A stretch of 64,000 bases of DNA, from positions 62,001 through 126,000 of the forward strand of contig CAMNAK010000002.1 in assembly GCA_946530965.1 (NCBI GenBank). The letters run 5' to 3'. The stretch comes from an uncultured Candidatus Saccharibacteria bacterium. GTDB lineage: Bacteria > Patescibacteriota > Saccharimonadia > Saccharimonadales > Saccharimonadaceae. Of the stretch, positions 24,356-31,899 are shown one piece after another (the first letter of the stretch is position 1; each line of letters starts with the position of its first letter). The translations under genes were made by a program, and so were the position numbers. The notes beneath the pieces are model-generated. The model saw only the letters and a list, made by a program, of their open reading frames with translations. It had not been told where the DNA came from and ran no database searches.

Positions 24356-24985
24356 ATGAGCGAAAAGTTAATCAACAAGGCCAACGGCCTCAGCGCAACC
24401 ATCACCCGTGACGACAGCACCAAGGAACTCGAGACAATCGTGATCGAGTACAACCCTGATCTGGCTGGCGTCCTCGACGACGACAAGTTCGCAGATCTCC
24501 TCAGAGATCCTGTGTACAACGCCCTCACTGCTGACGAGGTGCATGGCTTCTATACCATGACCTATCGCAACGAGCTCGGCACTTTCGTCTTCGAGATCGT
24601 GCCCGACGAAACCAGCACAACCGACTACGCCGCACTCTGGGATGACCTCTATCACATTCTGGTAGAGTCTATCGATGGCGATGACGGCGATGACGAGACC
24701 GCAGATGATGACGAGACCCCGGACGACGAGGACGAGGACGAGGACAAGGACAAGGACAAGAAGGGTGAGCCTAAGAAGGGCGAACCCACAAAGTCTAAGA
24801 CCCCTGAACCCAAGAAGTCCGAGCCCAAGAAGTCCGAACCCAAGAAGTCCGAGCCCAAGAAGCAGCCGTTCAAGTCCAAGAACGGAATGACTTACGACGG
24901 TGACCGCTATCACTCTGACGATGATGACACTGAAGAGGCTCTTGACGAGTTCTACTCTGTCTTCAACGCTGGCCTCAACGGCTAA
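24356..24985 (+). CDS. Highly acidic protein with KSEPKK repeats, unknown
   Basis: A 209-residue cytoplasmic protein that I do not recognise. Residues 1-105 form a folded-looking domain (TRDDSTKELETIVIEYNPD, FYTMTYRNELGTFVFEIV). Residues about 105-130 are almost purely D/E (DDGDDETADDDETPDDEDED). Residues about 130-170 are imperfect repeats of K-S/G-E-P-K-K. The end is acidic again. Codon choice is GC-rich and uniform compared with the neighbours, which suggests high expression or foreign origin. It has its own promoter, a long structured leader, a strong SD and a GC-rich terminator. Confidence 0.75.
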   Translation: MSEKLINKANGLSATITRDDSTKELETIVIEYNPDLAGVLDDDKFADLLRDPVYNALTADEVHGFYTMTYRNELGTFVFEIVPDETSTTDYAALWDDLYHILVESIDGDDGDDETADDDETPDDEDEDEDKDKDKKGEPKKGEPTKSKTPEPKKSEPKKSEPKKSEPKKQPFKSKNGMTYDGDRYHSDDDDTEEALDEFYSVFNAGLNG

Positions 24986-25012
24986 TCGTCAACGCTCCAA
25001 CCCCGCACCCCG

Positions 25013-25041
25013 CCCCCGCACATCCAGTGCGGGGGTATTTT
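25013..25041 (+). terminator. Terminator after acidic protein
   Basis: CCCCCGCAC/GTGCGGGGG stem plus T-rich tail. Confidence 0.8.
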
Positions 25042-25099
25042 CACCCCTTGATAATTATGAAACTCTTCAATAAAATACAACCATAAACAAGGACAAAAT

Positions 25100-25870
25100 A
25101 TGAAAAAAGTCTTATCTTTCGATATTGACCAAACTTTAAATATCGCAAAAACTCCAATCCCTGACGAGATTGCAGACCTCCTTACCAAGTGTCTCGATCA
25201 CTTCGAAATCTGCCCAATCTCTGGTCAGAAGTTCGATCAATTCCTTATTCAGATCGTAAACCGCCTTACCAATGCTACCCCAGAACAGCTCAGCCATCTT
25301 CATCTCTTTGTAGCACAAGGCACACAGTACTACCGCTACAATATCGAGAAGAAGGATTGGGATCAGGTCTATAACTACCCACTTACCGATGAACAGGTCG
25401 CCGAAATTACTAAGGCAATCCAGACCGCAGCCGAAGAACTTGGTTACTGGGAAGAAGATAAGCTTCAGGAAGGCGACGAGATTATCGAAAACCGCCTATC
25501 TCAGGTCACCTTCTCTGCTCTTGGCCAGAAAGCTGGCACCGATGTTAAGTATGCTTGGGATCCAGATCACAAGAAACGCGATGCTATCGTCAAGCGCGCC
25601 AAAGAACTCGCCCCAGATTTCGAATACGAGGTTGGCGGCACCACCTCTATTAATGCCTTCATTCCTGGCATGAACAAGGTCTTTGGTATGACCCACCTCA
25701 TGGAAGAGCTAAAGGTCGAAAAGAAAGACATTCTATACTTCGGCGATATGACCCAGCCAGGCGGCAACGATTACCCAGTCGTTCAGATGGGCATCGACAC
25801 TATTACCGTCCGCTCGCACGAAGACACTGCTTATGCACTTCGCGGCATCCTTGGTCTAGTAAGCGAATAA
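25100..25870 (+). CDS. HAD hydrolase resembling eukaryotic-type phosphomannomutase
   Basis: A 256-residue HAD-superfamily protein. Motif I is LSFDIDQTLN (nucleophile and acid/base aspartates). The cap region follows. Later blocks match the PMM/SEC53-type family in order: VTFSALGQKAG (family 'NVSPIGR'-like block), EVGGTTSINAFIPGMNKVFG (family 'GGQISFDVFPxGWDK'), and LYFGDMTQPGGNDYPV (motif IV, 'FFGDKTxxGGND'). It may interconvert mannose-6-P and mannose-1-P for glycan synthesis, or be a related sugar phosphatase; the missing GGS loop makes the mutase call uncertain. Confidence 0.75.
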   Translation: MKKVLSFDIDQTLNIAKTPIPDEIADLLTKCLDHFEICPISGQKFDQFLIQIVNRLTNATPEQLSHLHLFVAQGTQYYRYNIEKKDWDQVYNYPLTDEQVAEITKAIQTAAEELGYWEEDKLQEGDEIIENRLSQVTFSALGQKAGTDVKYAWDPDHKKRDAIVKRAKELAPDFEYEVGGTTSINAFIPGMNKVFGMTHLMEELKVEKKDILYFGDMTQPGGNDYPVVQMGIDTITVRSHEDTAYALRGILGLVSE

Positions 25871-25877
25871 ACAACTC

Positions 25878-25910
25878 AAAGCTACGCTTCCACTCGGGGC
25901 GTAGCTTTTT
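25878..25910 (+). terminator. Terminator after HAD gene
   Basis: AAGCTACGC/GCGTAGCTT hairpin plus T-run. Confidence 0.8.
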
Positions 25911-25951
25911 GCTGCCTACTGAATTCTTGCCGCTTATGCTAAAATAGATAT

Positions 25952-26740
25952 ATGATAAGCGCTAGAAAAACCTATATTATTGCAAACTGGAAAATGAATT
26001 TTACCCCTGGTGAGGCCAGTCTATATTTGCATCGCCTCAGCAATCGCATTCCAGCCATGCGAAACGTTCAGGTTGTTCTATCACCTTCCCTTGTTTCTTT
26101 GCAACCATTATCTTTGCAGATTAATCGCCGCCAGTTCAAGCTAGCTGCACAGAATTTTTACTGGCAAGATTATGGCGCATTCACCGGCGAAGTATCAATT
26201 TCTCAGATTCGTAGCTTTGTAGATTATGCCATCGTTGGCCATTCCGAGCGCCGCTATCTATTCAACGAAAGCGACAAAGATATCGCACAAAAGGTTGCTG
26301 CCGCTATTCGCAACGGTCTAACCCCAGTTCTCTGCATTGGTGAAACTGCCGAAGAGCGCAAAAATGGCGAAACTAGCGCTGCCATTTACGATCAGCTTAT
26401 CGGTGGCTTGTCTCAGGTTAGCGAAGAAGATATCAGTAAGGTTATTATCGCCTACGAACCAGTTTGGGCAATTTCTAGCAATAAGAACGCTCGCCCGGCA
26501 AAACCGGAAGATATCAAAGAAGCCCAGCTTCTAATCCGTCGCCACATCAGCAAGCTCTATGGCGACGAAACTGCAATGGATCTTCCAATTCTCTATGGCG
26601 GCTCAGTCAATCCAAGCACCGCACCTGGATATTTGAACATCCCTGGCATCGATGGCCTACTTGTCGGCAACGCCAGTTTGATAGCAGATTCTTTTTGTGC
26701 TATCGTAGAGTCAGCAAAAGGTAAATACGATGAGCGATAA
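25952..26740 (+). CDS. tpiA: Triosephosphate isomerase
   Basis: 262 residues, interconverting dihydroxyacetone phosphate and glyceraldehyde 3-phosphate. The active-site lysine is in ANWKMN, the histidine in VGHSERR, and the catalytic glutamate in AYEPVWAI. The phosphate loop region ends LYGGSVNPS and GLLVGNASL. The length is normal. The ATG lies 6 nt after TAAAAT (25940-25945), so the mRNA is leaderless. The next gene overlaps its 3' end by 11 bp. Gap is at 55.4 kb in the window. Confidence 0.95.
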   Translation: MISARKTYIIANWKMNFTPGEASLYLHRLSNRIPAMRNVQVVLSPSLVSLQPLSLQINRRQFKLAAQNFYWQDYGAFTGEVSISQIRSFVDYAIVGHSERRYLFNESDKDIAQKVAAAIRNGLTPVLCIGETAEERKNGETSAAIYDQLIGGLSQVSEEDISKVIIAYEPVWAISSNKNARPAKPEDIKEAQLLIRRHISKLYGDETAMDLPILYGGSVNPSTAPGYLNIPGIDGLLVGNASLIADSFCAIVESAKGKYDER

Positions 26741-27617
26741 TATAGACTACAACGAACTAGATAGAGCCGTAAAGGAAGCTTCGCGTGCTAAATCTAAGAG
26801 TAGTTCAGCTCCAAAGACCGCTTCTTCTAATTCGGTTCCAGTAAAAACTACTCCAAAAGCTACCGTTCAGCAACCAAGGCGCCGCACATACATGGATTTT
26901 GTTGGCGGAATTTCTCGCCGCAAAGCCCCAGCAGTTGCCAAAAAAGCCGAAGCAGAACCAGAAAAGCCAAAGCGCGTAGCACATTTTGCTACCGCTACTC
27001 CTTCTATGCCAGCTTATCGCACTGCTTCTCATCAGGCTTTGCGCCCTGCTCCAGTAAAGCAAATTGCTACTCCTGCTGCGCCAAAAGCAGCTCCAGTAAA
27101 GCGCGTTGCAAAACCTGTCGCTCCAGTTCGCCCAACCGTTTCTAAAGCTGCACCAGCCAAACCAGTTGCGCAGCCTGCAGCCGTAAAAGTTACAGCAAAA
27201 CCAAAGCCAACTCCAGAAGTTGCCCCAGAACAGGCCAAAGAAACTGCAGTAGCAGCAAAGAATGCCGTCGCGACCCTTACAAAGAGTCCAAGCGAAAAAT
27301 CCGCACCAAACGCCAATAACTATTCCCTTGGCGTTCGTTCTCCATTCCTTCGTCCAGACGCAAGTGCAAAGGTTGCAAAACGCCCACTTGGCGTAGGTCC
27401 TAATTCTTCAGAATTTGTTCAAGAAGACGAAATTCCTCAAGAAAACGAATATACTAAAGTTGCTACCAAGAAAGATAAGAAAGCCAAGAAAACCAAGGTC
27501 GTCAAAGATGGCAAAGAAAAACCAGGATGGTTCTGGGCAATTATTATCGTCCTTATTCTTGCAGCTGGTGCTGGCCTAGGCTATCTTGCCTATCTAATTC
27601 TATCTCCAGCCCTATAA
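26730..27617 (+). CDS. Ala/Pro/Lys-rich protein with C-terminal membrane anchor
   Basis: A 295-residue low-complexity protein. Residues about 15-190 are disordered A/P/K/V-rich repeats (KAAPVKRVAKPVAPVRPT and similar). Then come an acidic-basic stretch and one C-terminal membrane helix (WFWAIIIVLILAAGAGLGYLAYLIL) with almost nothing after it, so it is tail-anchored with the long basic arm in the cytoplasm. The family is not recognised. Co-transcribed with tpiA (11 bp overlap). Confidence 0.75.
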   Translation: MSDNIDYNELDRAVKEASRAKSKSSSAPKTASSNSVPVKTTPKATVQQPRRRTYMDFVGGISRRKAPAVAKKAEAEPEKPKRVAHFATATPSMPAYRTASHQALRPAPVKQIATPAAPKAAPVKRVAKPVAPVRPTVSKAAPAKPVAQPAAVKVTAKPKPTPEVAPEQAKETAVAAKNAVATLTKSPSEKSAPNANNYSLGVRSPFLRPDASAKVAKRPLGVGPNSSEFVQEDEIPQENEYTKVATKKDKKAKKTKVVKDGKEKPGWFWAIIIVLILAAGAGLGYLAYLILSPAL

Positions 27618-27626
27618 TCATAACGA

Positions 27627-27655
27627 TTGAAAAAGCATTGTCTATCTGATATAAT
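27627..27655 (+). promoter_or_regulatory. tRNA operon promoter
   Basis: TTGAAA (27627-27632), 17 bp spacer, TATAAT (27650-27655). Confidence 0.8.
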
Positions 27656-27669
27656 ACTTCCATATATAT

Positions 27670-27747
27670 GGTGGGTATAGCTCAGCTGGTTAGAGCGTCG
27701 GTTTGTGGCACCGAAGGTCGAAGGTTCGAACCCTTTTACCCACCCCA
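27670..27747 (+). tRNA. tRNA-His (anticodon GUG), CCA encoded
   Basis: G-1 is encoded at 27670 opposite discriminator C73. Acceptor GTGGGTA/TACCCAC, D-arm GCTC/GAGC, anticodon stem TCGGT/ACCGA with loop TTGTGGC, T-arm with TTCGAAC, and encoded CCA. Confidence 0.97.
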
Positions 27748-27765
27748 TATATAAAGTGAAGCCGT

Positions 27766-27840
27766 GCGGGTTTCATATAACGGTTATTATGTGAGTTTTC
27801 CAAACTCAACATGAGAGTTCGACTCTCTCAACCCGCACCA
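27766..27840 (+). tRNA. tRNA-Gly (anticodon UCC), CCA encoded
   Basis: Acceptor GCGGGTT/AACCCGC, weak D-stem ATAT/TTAT as in many bacterial tRNA-Gly(UCC), anticodon stem TGAGT/ACTCA with loop TTTCCAA, T-arm GAGAG-TTCGACT-CTCTC, and ACCA. Its last 16 nt before the terminal CA are repeated at 28008-28023. Confidence 0.95.
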
Positions 27841-27880
27841 GAAAATAAAAGAACGACCATTAGGTCGTTATTTTATTTTC
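27841..27880 (+). terminator. Terminator after tRNA-His/tRNA-Gly
   Basis: GAAAATAAAA-GAACGACC with GGTCGTT-ATTTTATTTTC, a nearly perfect long hairpin with a T-rich right arm. Confidence 0.8.
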
Positions 27881-27887
27881 TGCTACT

Positions 27888-28023
27888 GGGTTAGAGAGAT
27901 GCGAACGTAGTTCGCGCTTTGGAGGAGCCGAGAGAAAACGAAGAAATGCCACGCATTTCGGCTTTTCCGAGGCGACGATCAATGCAAGCATCGCGAAGCG
28001 ATGCGCTCTCTCTCAACCCGCAC
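27888..28023. repeat. Nested-hairpin element ending in a copy of the tRNA-Gly 3' end
   Basis: The outer arms GGGTTAGAGAGATGCG (27888-27903) and about 28003-28019 (...CTCTCTCAACCC) are imperfect inverted repeats. Inside are CGAACGTAGTTCG, GAAATGCCACGCATTTC and GCATCGCGAAGCGATGC hairpins. The right end (28008-28023, CTCTCTCAACCCGCAC) is identical to the tRNA-Gly 3' end (27823-27838). The 71 aa track ORF across this region is not a convincing gene. Confidence 0.6.
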
Positions 28024-28054
28024 TTTTTTGACCTCCCTCAATCACTCCTCCTTC

Positions 28055-28082
28055 TTGACAAATCTCCATTTTCTTATATAAT
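28055..28082 (+). promoter_or_regulatory. Promoter of gene at 28151
   Basis: TTGACA (28055-28060), 16 bp spacer, TATAAT (28077-28082). Confidence 0.8.
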
Positions 28083-28150
28083 ACAGCTTAACGACATCCT
28101 TTTGCGCAAGAAGGCTGTTAGTTCTTTGTCTTAGAAAGGAAGTGTTTTTT

Positions 28151-28738
28151 ATGTTACTTGCGTATGGACCTAACCTCGGCCGAAGCATTAGTCCGCATCT
28201 CAACCGAGATGCAAACAATTCTTTCTCGGACAATGCGTCCGTGATTTCGTGGAGAAACCCCGGCAATTCGGAACTACCCCGCGACGACTATATTCTTGCC
28301 GATTCTGCATTTGTCAAAGCGGCCCAAGAAGCAAAAGCCATGGCCTTCTTCCCTGATCTAAAACTCACTAAATGCTCGAACAATAGTTTTAGAATCATCA
28401 AAGCACCGCCAACAGATTTTAGCATCGACATTCTCGAAACAGAATCTCGCTACGGAATCTCAACCTTCGAAGCTTCGATGCGAGCCGCAGGCACAAAATG
28501 CTGCGGACGTGGACTCTATCTGAGCTTCGTTCATCCTGCACAGACCAGAAATATCGCCATTTGCATTCAGCGCTACCTCGGTAACAATTATGCAGATTAT
28601 TACTGGTTTGCCATCGGAGATACCGACGATAATCTAGCAAACGAAGCTTATCTCAATCTCCAACATGACTACTCGGGACGCACCGATACAGATCTTAGTC
28701 TCAGAGATTCCGGCCATTACAGAAACGTAATATACTAA
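28151..28738 (+). CDS. Unknown soluble protein
   Basis: About 195 residues, family not recognised. No signal peptide or membrane segment. Features: an N-terminal basic, Asn-rich part; FRIIKAPPTDFSIDILETESRYG in the middle; an aromatic stretch (YLGNNYADYYWFAIG) and an acidic Asp/Leu-rich end. The ATG at 28151 is preferred over the GTG at 28142 (the track start) because AAAGGAAG is better spaced from it. It is monocistronic with a full promoter, a leader of about 60 nt, an SD and a terminator. Confidence 0.7.
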   Translation: MLLAYGPNLGRSISPHLNRDANNSFSDNASVISWRNPGNSELPRDDYILADSAFVKAAQEAKAMAFFPDLKLTKCSNNSFRIIKAPPTDFSIDILETESRYGISTFEASMRAAGTKCCGRGLYLSFVHPAQTRNIAICIQRYLGNNYADYYWFAIGDTDDNLANEAYLNLQHDYSGRTDTDLSLRDSGHYRNVIY

Positions 28739-28750
28739 ACATCCGCAAAA

Positions 28751-28787
28751 AATAAACCCTCGGTAATATCTCCGAGGGTTTATCCTT
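28751..28787. terminator. Bidirectional terminator
   Basis: AATAAACCCTCGG/CCGAGGGTTTAT hairpin between the gene at 28151 and the end of the pil operon. Confidence 0.8.
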
Positions 28788-28788
28788 T

Positions 28789-30546
28789 TTACGCCAAATC
28801 ACTTGCCACGCGGTTAACTTCGTCTAGCGTCGTAACACCACTCAAAGCTTTCAAGAAACCATCTTGGCGCATCGTTACGGTGCCCTTCATCTTTGCAACA
28901 TTCATGATGTCTGCAGATGTAGCATGAGCAATAATTAACTTCTGAATATCTTCATCAACCGTAATCGTCTCATAAATACCAGCACGACCCTTGAAACCAC
29001 CAGGAGCCTCATCGGAATCTACGCCCTTCACGAGCGTATAACCCTGATTATTAGCAATTGGCAAATTTGTATAACCAAGATCATCGCTAACCGGACCGAC
29101 CGCTGCAGCCGAATTTGGAAGCAACTGACCAATAGCACTGTTAATTTCCTGAGTCTGCATCTCGCTTGAGCGATAGCTATCATGGCGTTCCGCGACACGG
29201 CGGACAAGACGCTGACCAATAACCGTATTCAAAGTCGAAGCAATAAGGAATGGCTCGATACCCATATCTAGAAGACGAGGCAAGATACCTGCTGCAGAGT
29301 TCGTGTGTAGTGTTGAGAACACCAAGTGACCAGTCAAAGCTGCCTGAACAGCAAGACCAGCAGTTTCGGCATCGCGAATCTCACCTACGAGAACAACGTC
29401 AGGGTCCTGACGCAAGATAGAACGTAGACCTGAAGCAAACGTCAAACCAGCATCAAGATTCACCTGAATCTGGTTTACACCGTCCATCTTGTACTCTACT
29501 GGATCCTCAAGCGTAACAATATTAATTGCTTCATTCTTAATCTTCTGAACCAAAGCATAAAGCGTCGTAGACTTACCAGAACCTGTAGGACCAGAAGTCA
29601 AAATCATACCATTTGGCTTGGAAATACCTTCAAGAACGTCACGAAGCGCACGCCCCGTCATACCCATCTTCTCCACTTCCATAGCCGTACCCGTCTTATC
29701 CAAAAGACGAATAACAACTTGCTCACCCCAAACAACTGGAGAGATAGCAATACGAAGGTCGATTTCGTTATCATTCACAATAACAGTAAACTGACCGTCC
29801 TGAGGCGTACGGTGTTCGTCAATCTTTAGACGAGCCATAATCTTAATACGGCTGACTAGAGCTGGCTCGATAGATTTCGGAAGCTCCATAACCTTACGAA
29901 GAACACCATCAATACGACAACGAATAACCAATGATTTTTCTAGAGGCTCAATATGAATATCTGAAGCCTTAGATTTTGCAGCATAATCCAAAATCGAAGA
30001 AAGCGCCTTAGAAATTGGCGAGTCCTGAGTAATCGTCTGAGCATCACCACTATGGCTCTTCGCTTCCTTTTCCTCGTTCGCAGCCGCACGATTAACATCC
30101 TTAAGGTCGGCTACATATTGCAACAACGCATTATCAATGCCAGCATCAGAGGTCATAACAACCTTAACCGGCATCTTTACAAGCGTAGTAATGTAATCAA
30201 TGCGCTGAATGTTTGAAGGATCAAGAACAGCAACATAAAGCTGCCCATCCTTAACATTTAGAGGTACTACACGAGATTGCTGAGCGATATTCTGAGGAAT
30301 TCTCAAGAGCGAATCTTTGTCAAAGCGAAGGTTTCTAAGATCAACATAAGGAGAATCAATGACAATTGCCGTAGCATGTTGAATACAGTCATCGGTTGCA
30401 ACGCCCTTAGCTTTCAAAGCTGCCAAAATTGGCTGACCGCTTTTAATTACTTCAGCATAAACCTTCTTGGCAGCATTAATATCTACCAAGCCATAATCAA
30501 TCAGTATATCGACAATTTTGTCTTGTTGTTCCTTAGTCAGTAACAT
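28789..30546 (-). CDS. pilB: Type IV pilus assembly ATPase PilB
   Basis: A 585-residue hexameric ATPase that drives pilin assembly at the inner membrane. The N-terminal MshEN/GspE-N domain is about residues 1-150. Walker A is TSGPTGSGKSTTLYALV, the Asp box is VTLEDPVEYKMDGVNQIQV, Walker B is PDVVLVGEIRDAETA, and the His box is VFSTLHTNSA. The usual C-terminal CxxC...CxxC zinc motif is missing: RRVAERHDSY replaces RR(I/L)CxxC, and DSDEAPGGFKGR replaces GCxxCxxTGYKGR. It is the last gene of the pilM-N-O locus. No pilT, pilC or pilin gene is in the window. Confidence 0.93.
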   Translation of the reverse strand: MLLTKEQQDKIVDILIDYGLVDINAAKKVYAEVIKSGQPILAALKAKGVATDDCIQHATAIVIDSPYVDLRNLRFDKDSLLRIPQNIAQQSRVVPLNVKDGQLYVAVLDPSNIQRIDYITTLVKMPVKVVMTSDAGIDNALLQYVADLKDVNRAAANEEKEAKSHSGDAQTITQDSPISKALSSILDYAAKSKASDIHIEPLEKSLVIRCRIDGVLRKVMELPKSIEPALVSRIKIMARLKIDEHRTPQDGQFTVIVNDNEIDLRIAISPVVWGEQVVIRLLDKTGTAMEVEKMGMTGRALRDVLEGISKPNGMILTSGPTGSGKSTTLYALVQKIKNEAINIVTLEDPVEYKMDGVNQIQVNLDAGLTFASGLRSILRQDPDVVLVGEIRDAETAGLAVQAALTGHLVFSTLHTNSAAGILPRLLDMGIEPFLIASTLNTVIGQRLVRRVAERHDSYRSSEMQTQEINSAIGQLLPNSAAAVGPVSDDLGYTNLPIANNQGYTLVKGVDSDEAPGGFKGRAGIYETITVDEDIQKLIIAHATSADIMNVAKMKGTVTMRQDGFLKALSGVTTLDEVNRVASDLA

Positions 30547-30588
30547 ATTTTTCTTTTGGATTATTTCGAGCTATAAAGCCCGCGGAAA

Positions 30589-30999
30589 CTAAAAGCCCTC
30601 GTTAATATTTTCTTCTTCTGGATTTTCTGGAGTTTCTGGATTCTCTTCTGGAGTTTTTTCTTCTTCCTTTGGAGCATTTGGATCATAGTTAGCATTCGTT
30701 GCATCAGCATCGATGTTACCATTCTTGTCATAGATAATCTTATCGTTATCAACGCAGCGAATAGAAACCCAAGTCTGACCTGCATCACAACCAACAACAA
30801 CATCTGTTGTTGGGTTCAACGCAAAGGTATTAAAGGTTTCTGGATCCGGATCAGCAACAATGCCACCGATGTCGTCAATATAACTGACTTCGGCAACAGA
30901 TTCTGCTGGGTCACCAAGAACAGCGTTAGTAACCCAGAAAGAAATGCCAATTGAAATTGCAGCGATTAGGATAATCAATGCTATATCTGTACTCTTCAT
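30589..30999 (-). CDS. Small N-anchored acidic protein in the pilus operon
   Basis: 136 residues: an N-terminal membrane helix (ALIILIAAISIGISFWVTNAVL) and an extracellular domain of about 75 residues with two cysteines (VVVGCDAGQTWVSIRCVDND). The C-terminal tail is Pro/Glu/Asn-rich (EKTPEENPETPENPEEEN). It sits between the pilO-like gene and pilB, the place of pilP in proteobacterial operons, but no lipobox or PilP sequence match is visible. It may be a pilus alignment subunit; this is inferred from position. Confidence 0.6.
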   Translation of the reverse strand: MKSTDIALIILIAAISIGISFWVTNAVLGDPAESVAEVSYIDDIGGIVADPDPETFNTFALNPTTDVVVGCDAGQTWVSIRCVDNDKIIYDKNGNIDADATNANYDPNAPKEEEKTPEENPETPENPEEENINEGF

Positions 31000-31017
31000 T
31001 TATTTCCTTTCTTATCG

Positions 31018-31899
31018 CTATTTACTCTTTAGGCTCTTGTCGCCACCCTTTTTCTTACAAGCATCACTAGACTTGTCTGCGCAAATTACACGTTTCTTAA
31101 CTTCAAGAGTTACAGGATTTGTGTAATAGGTATAGTAGCTACCAGAAAACTTCATCGAATCACCAAGCTCAAGAGTTGCACTCTGGAGATCGAAATTGCG
31201 AATTGAACGGTCGATCGTCTCCATGAAACTATAAATCTGAGCAGAACCGTCTTCAAGATTTACACTTGCTTCGAGAGTACTTACTGGCTTAACAGTAACA
31301 CCCTGCTTAGCAGTATCTGTAAAGTCACTTGTACCGGACTCATCAACACTCATGATGCCATCATCGTCGGTAGTATTACCACGAACATTTGCTACATCAA
31401 GAATTTTCTCTAGCTGTGCATAAGTCGCAATTGCGATATCCTGGCTCGAAACGTTCGAAGAAACCGTTGGCATAGCCTCAGCGATAACACGGAGCGAAGA
31501 ACAAGCGTTCATCTTTTCAATATCTTCAGCGCTGATCTCTTCGCCATCACTAAAGGACTTCTTATCTACATAGTCGGAACAGTTATAAAGTTCGTTCTTT
31601 CTTTCCTTCGCGACGACTTCGAGATACTCGTTTTCCGAAAGATTATCGATGGATGTAGCAAGCTGGCTAAGATTATTTTGATCTTTCTTCAATGCATCAA
31701 TAACCATACCCTTCTGACTATCAACCTTAGCATTGAAAGAAATTGTTCTAATCAAATAAATACTTAGGACTAAAGTGACGCCAAAGATAATGGAAGCACC
31801 ACACACGAAACCAAACATGATCTTTTGTGCGCGTGTGATTTTGATGCGCTTCAATACGGATGCGCCTTCACTATCCGCAGAACTATGTGGTTTTGCCAT
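31018..31899 (-). CDS. PilO-like type IV pilus assembly protein
   Basis: 293 residues: a short cytoplasmic N-terminus, one membrane helix near residues 27-50 (FGFVCGASIIFGVTLVLSIYLI), a coiled-coil stretch (ALKKDQNNLSQLATSIDNLSE) and a C-terminal soluble domain ending in two Cys-containing basic blocks. Size and topology, and its place directly after pilM and a pilN-like gene, fit PilO; sequence similarity alone is weak. The ATG overlaps the pilN-like stop (TAATG). Confidence 0.65.
   Translation of the reverse strand: MAKPHSSADSEGASVLKRIKITRAQKIMFGFVCGASIIFGVTLVLSIYLIRTISFNAKVDSQKGMVIDALKKDQNNLSQLATSIDNLSENEYLEVVAKERKNELYNCSDYVDKKSFSDGEEISAEDIEKMNACSSLRVIAEAMPTVSSNVSSQDIAIATYAQLEKILDVANVRGNTTDDDGIMSVDESGTSDFTDTAKQGVTVKPVSTLEASVNLEDGSAQIYSFMETIDRSIRNFDLQSATLELGDSMKFSGSYYTYYTNPVTLEVKKRVICADKSSDACKKKGGDKSLKSK

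Noticed and set aside
24368-24913. 181 aa minus-strand ORF
   Set aside because: Leu/Gly/Val runs are the antisense of the D/E and KSEP repeats of the gene at 24356.
27919-28134. 71 aa plus-strand ORF after the tRNAs
   Set aside because: Made of hairpin arms and the tRNA-Gly copy; no RBS and no recognisable domain.
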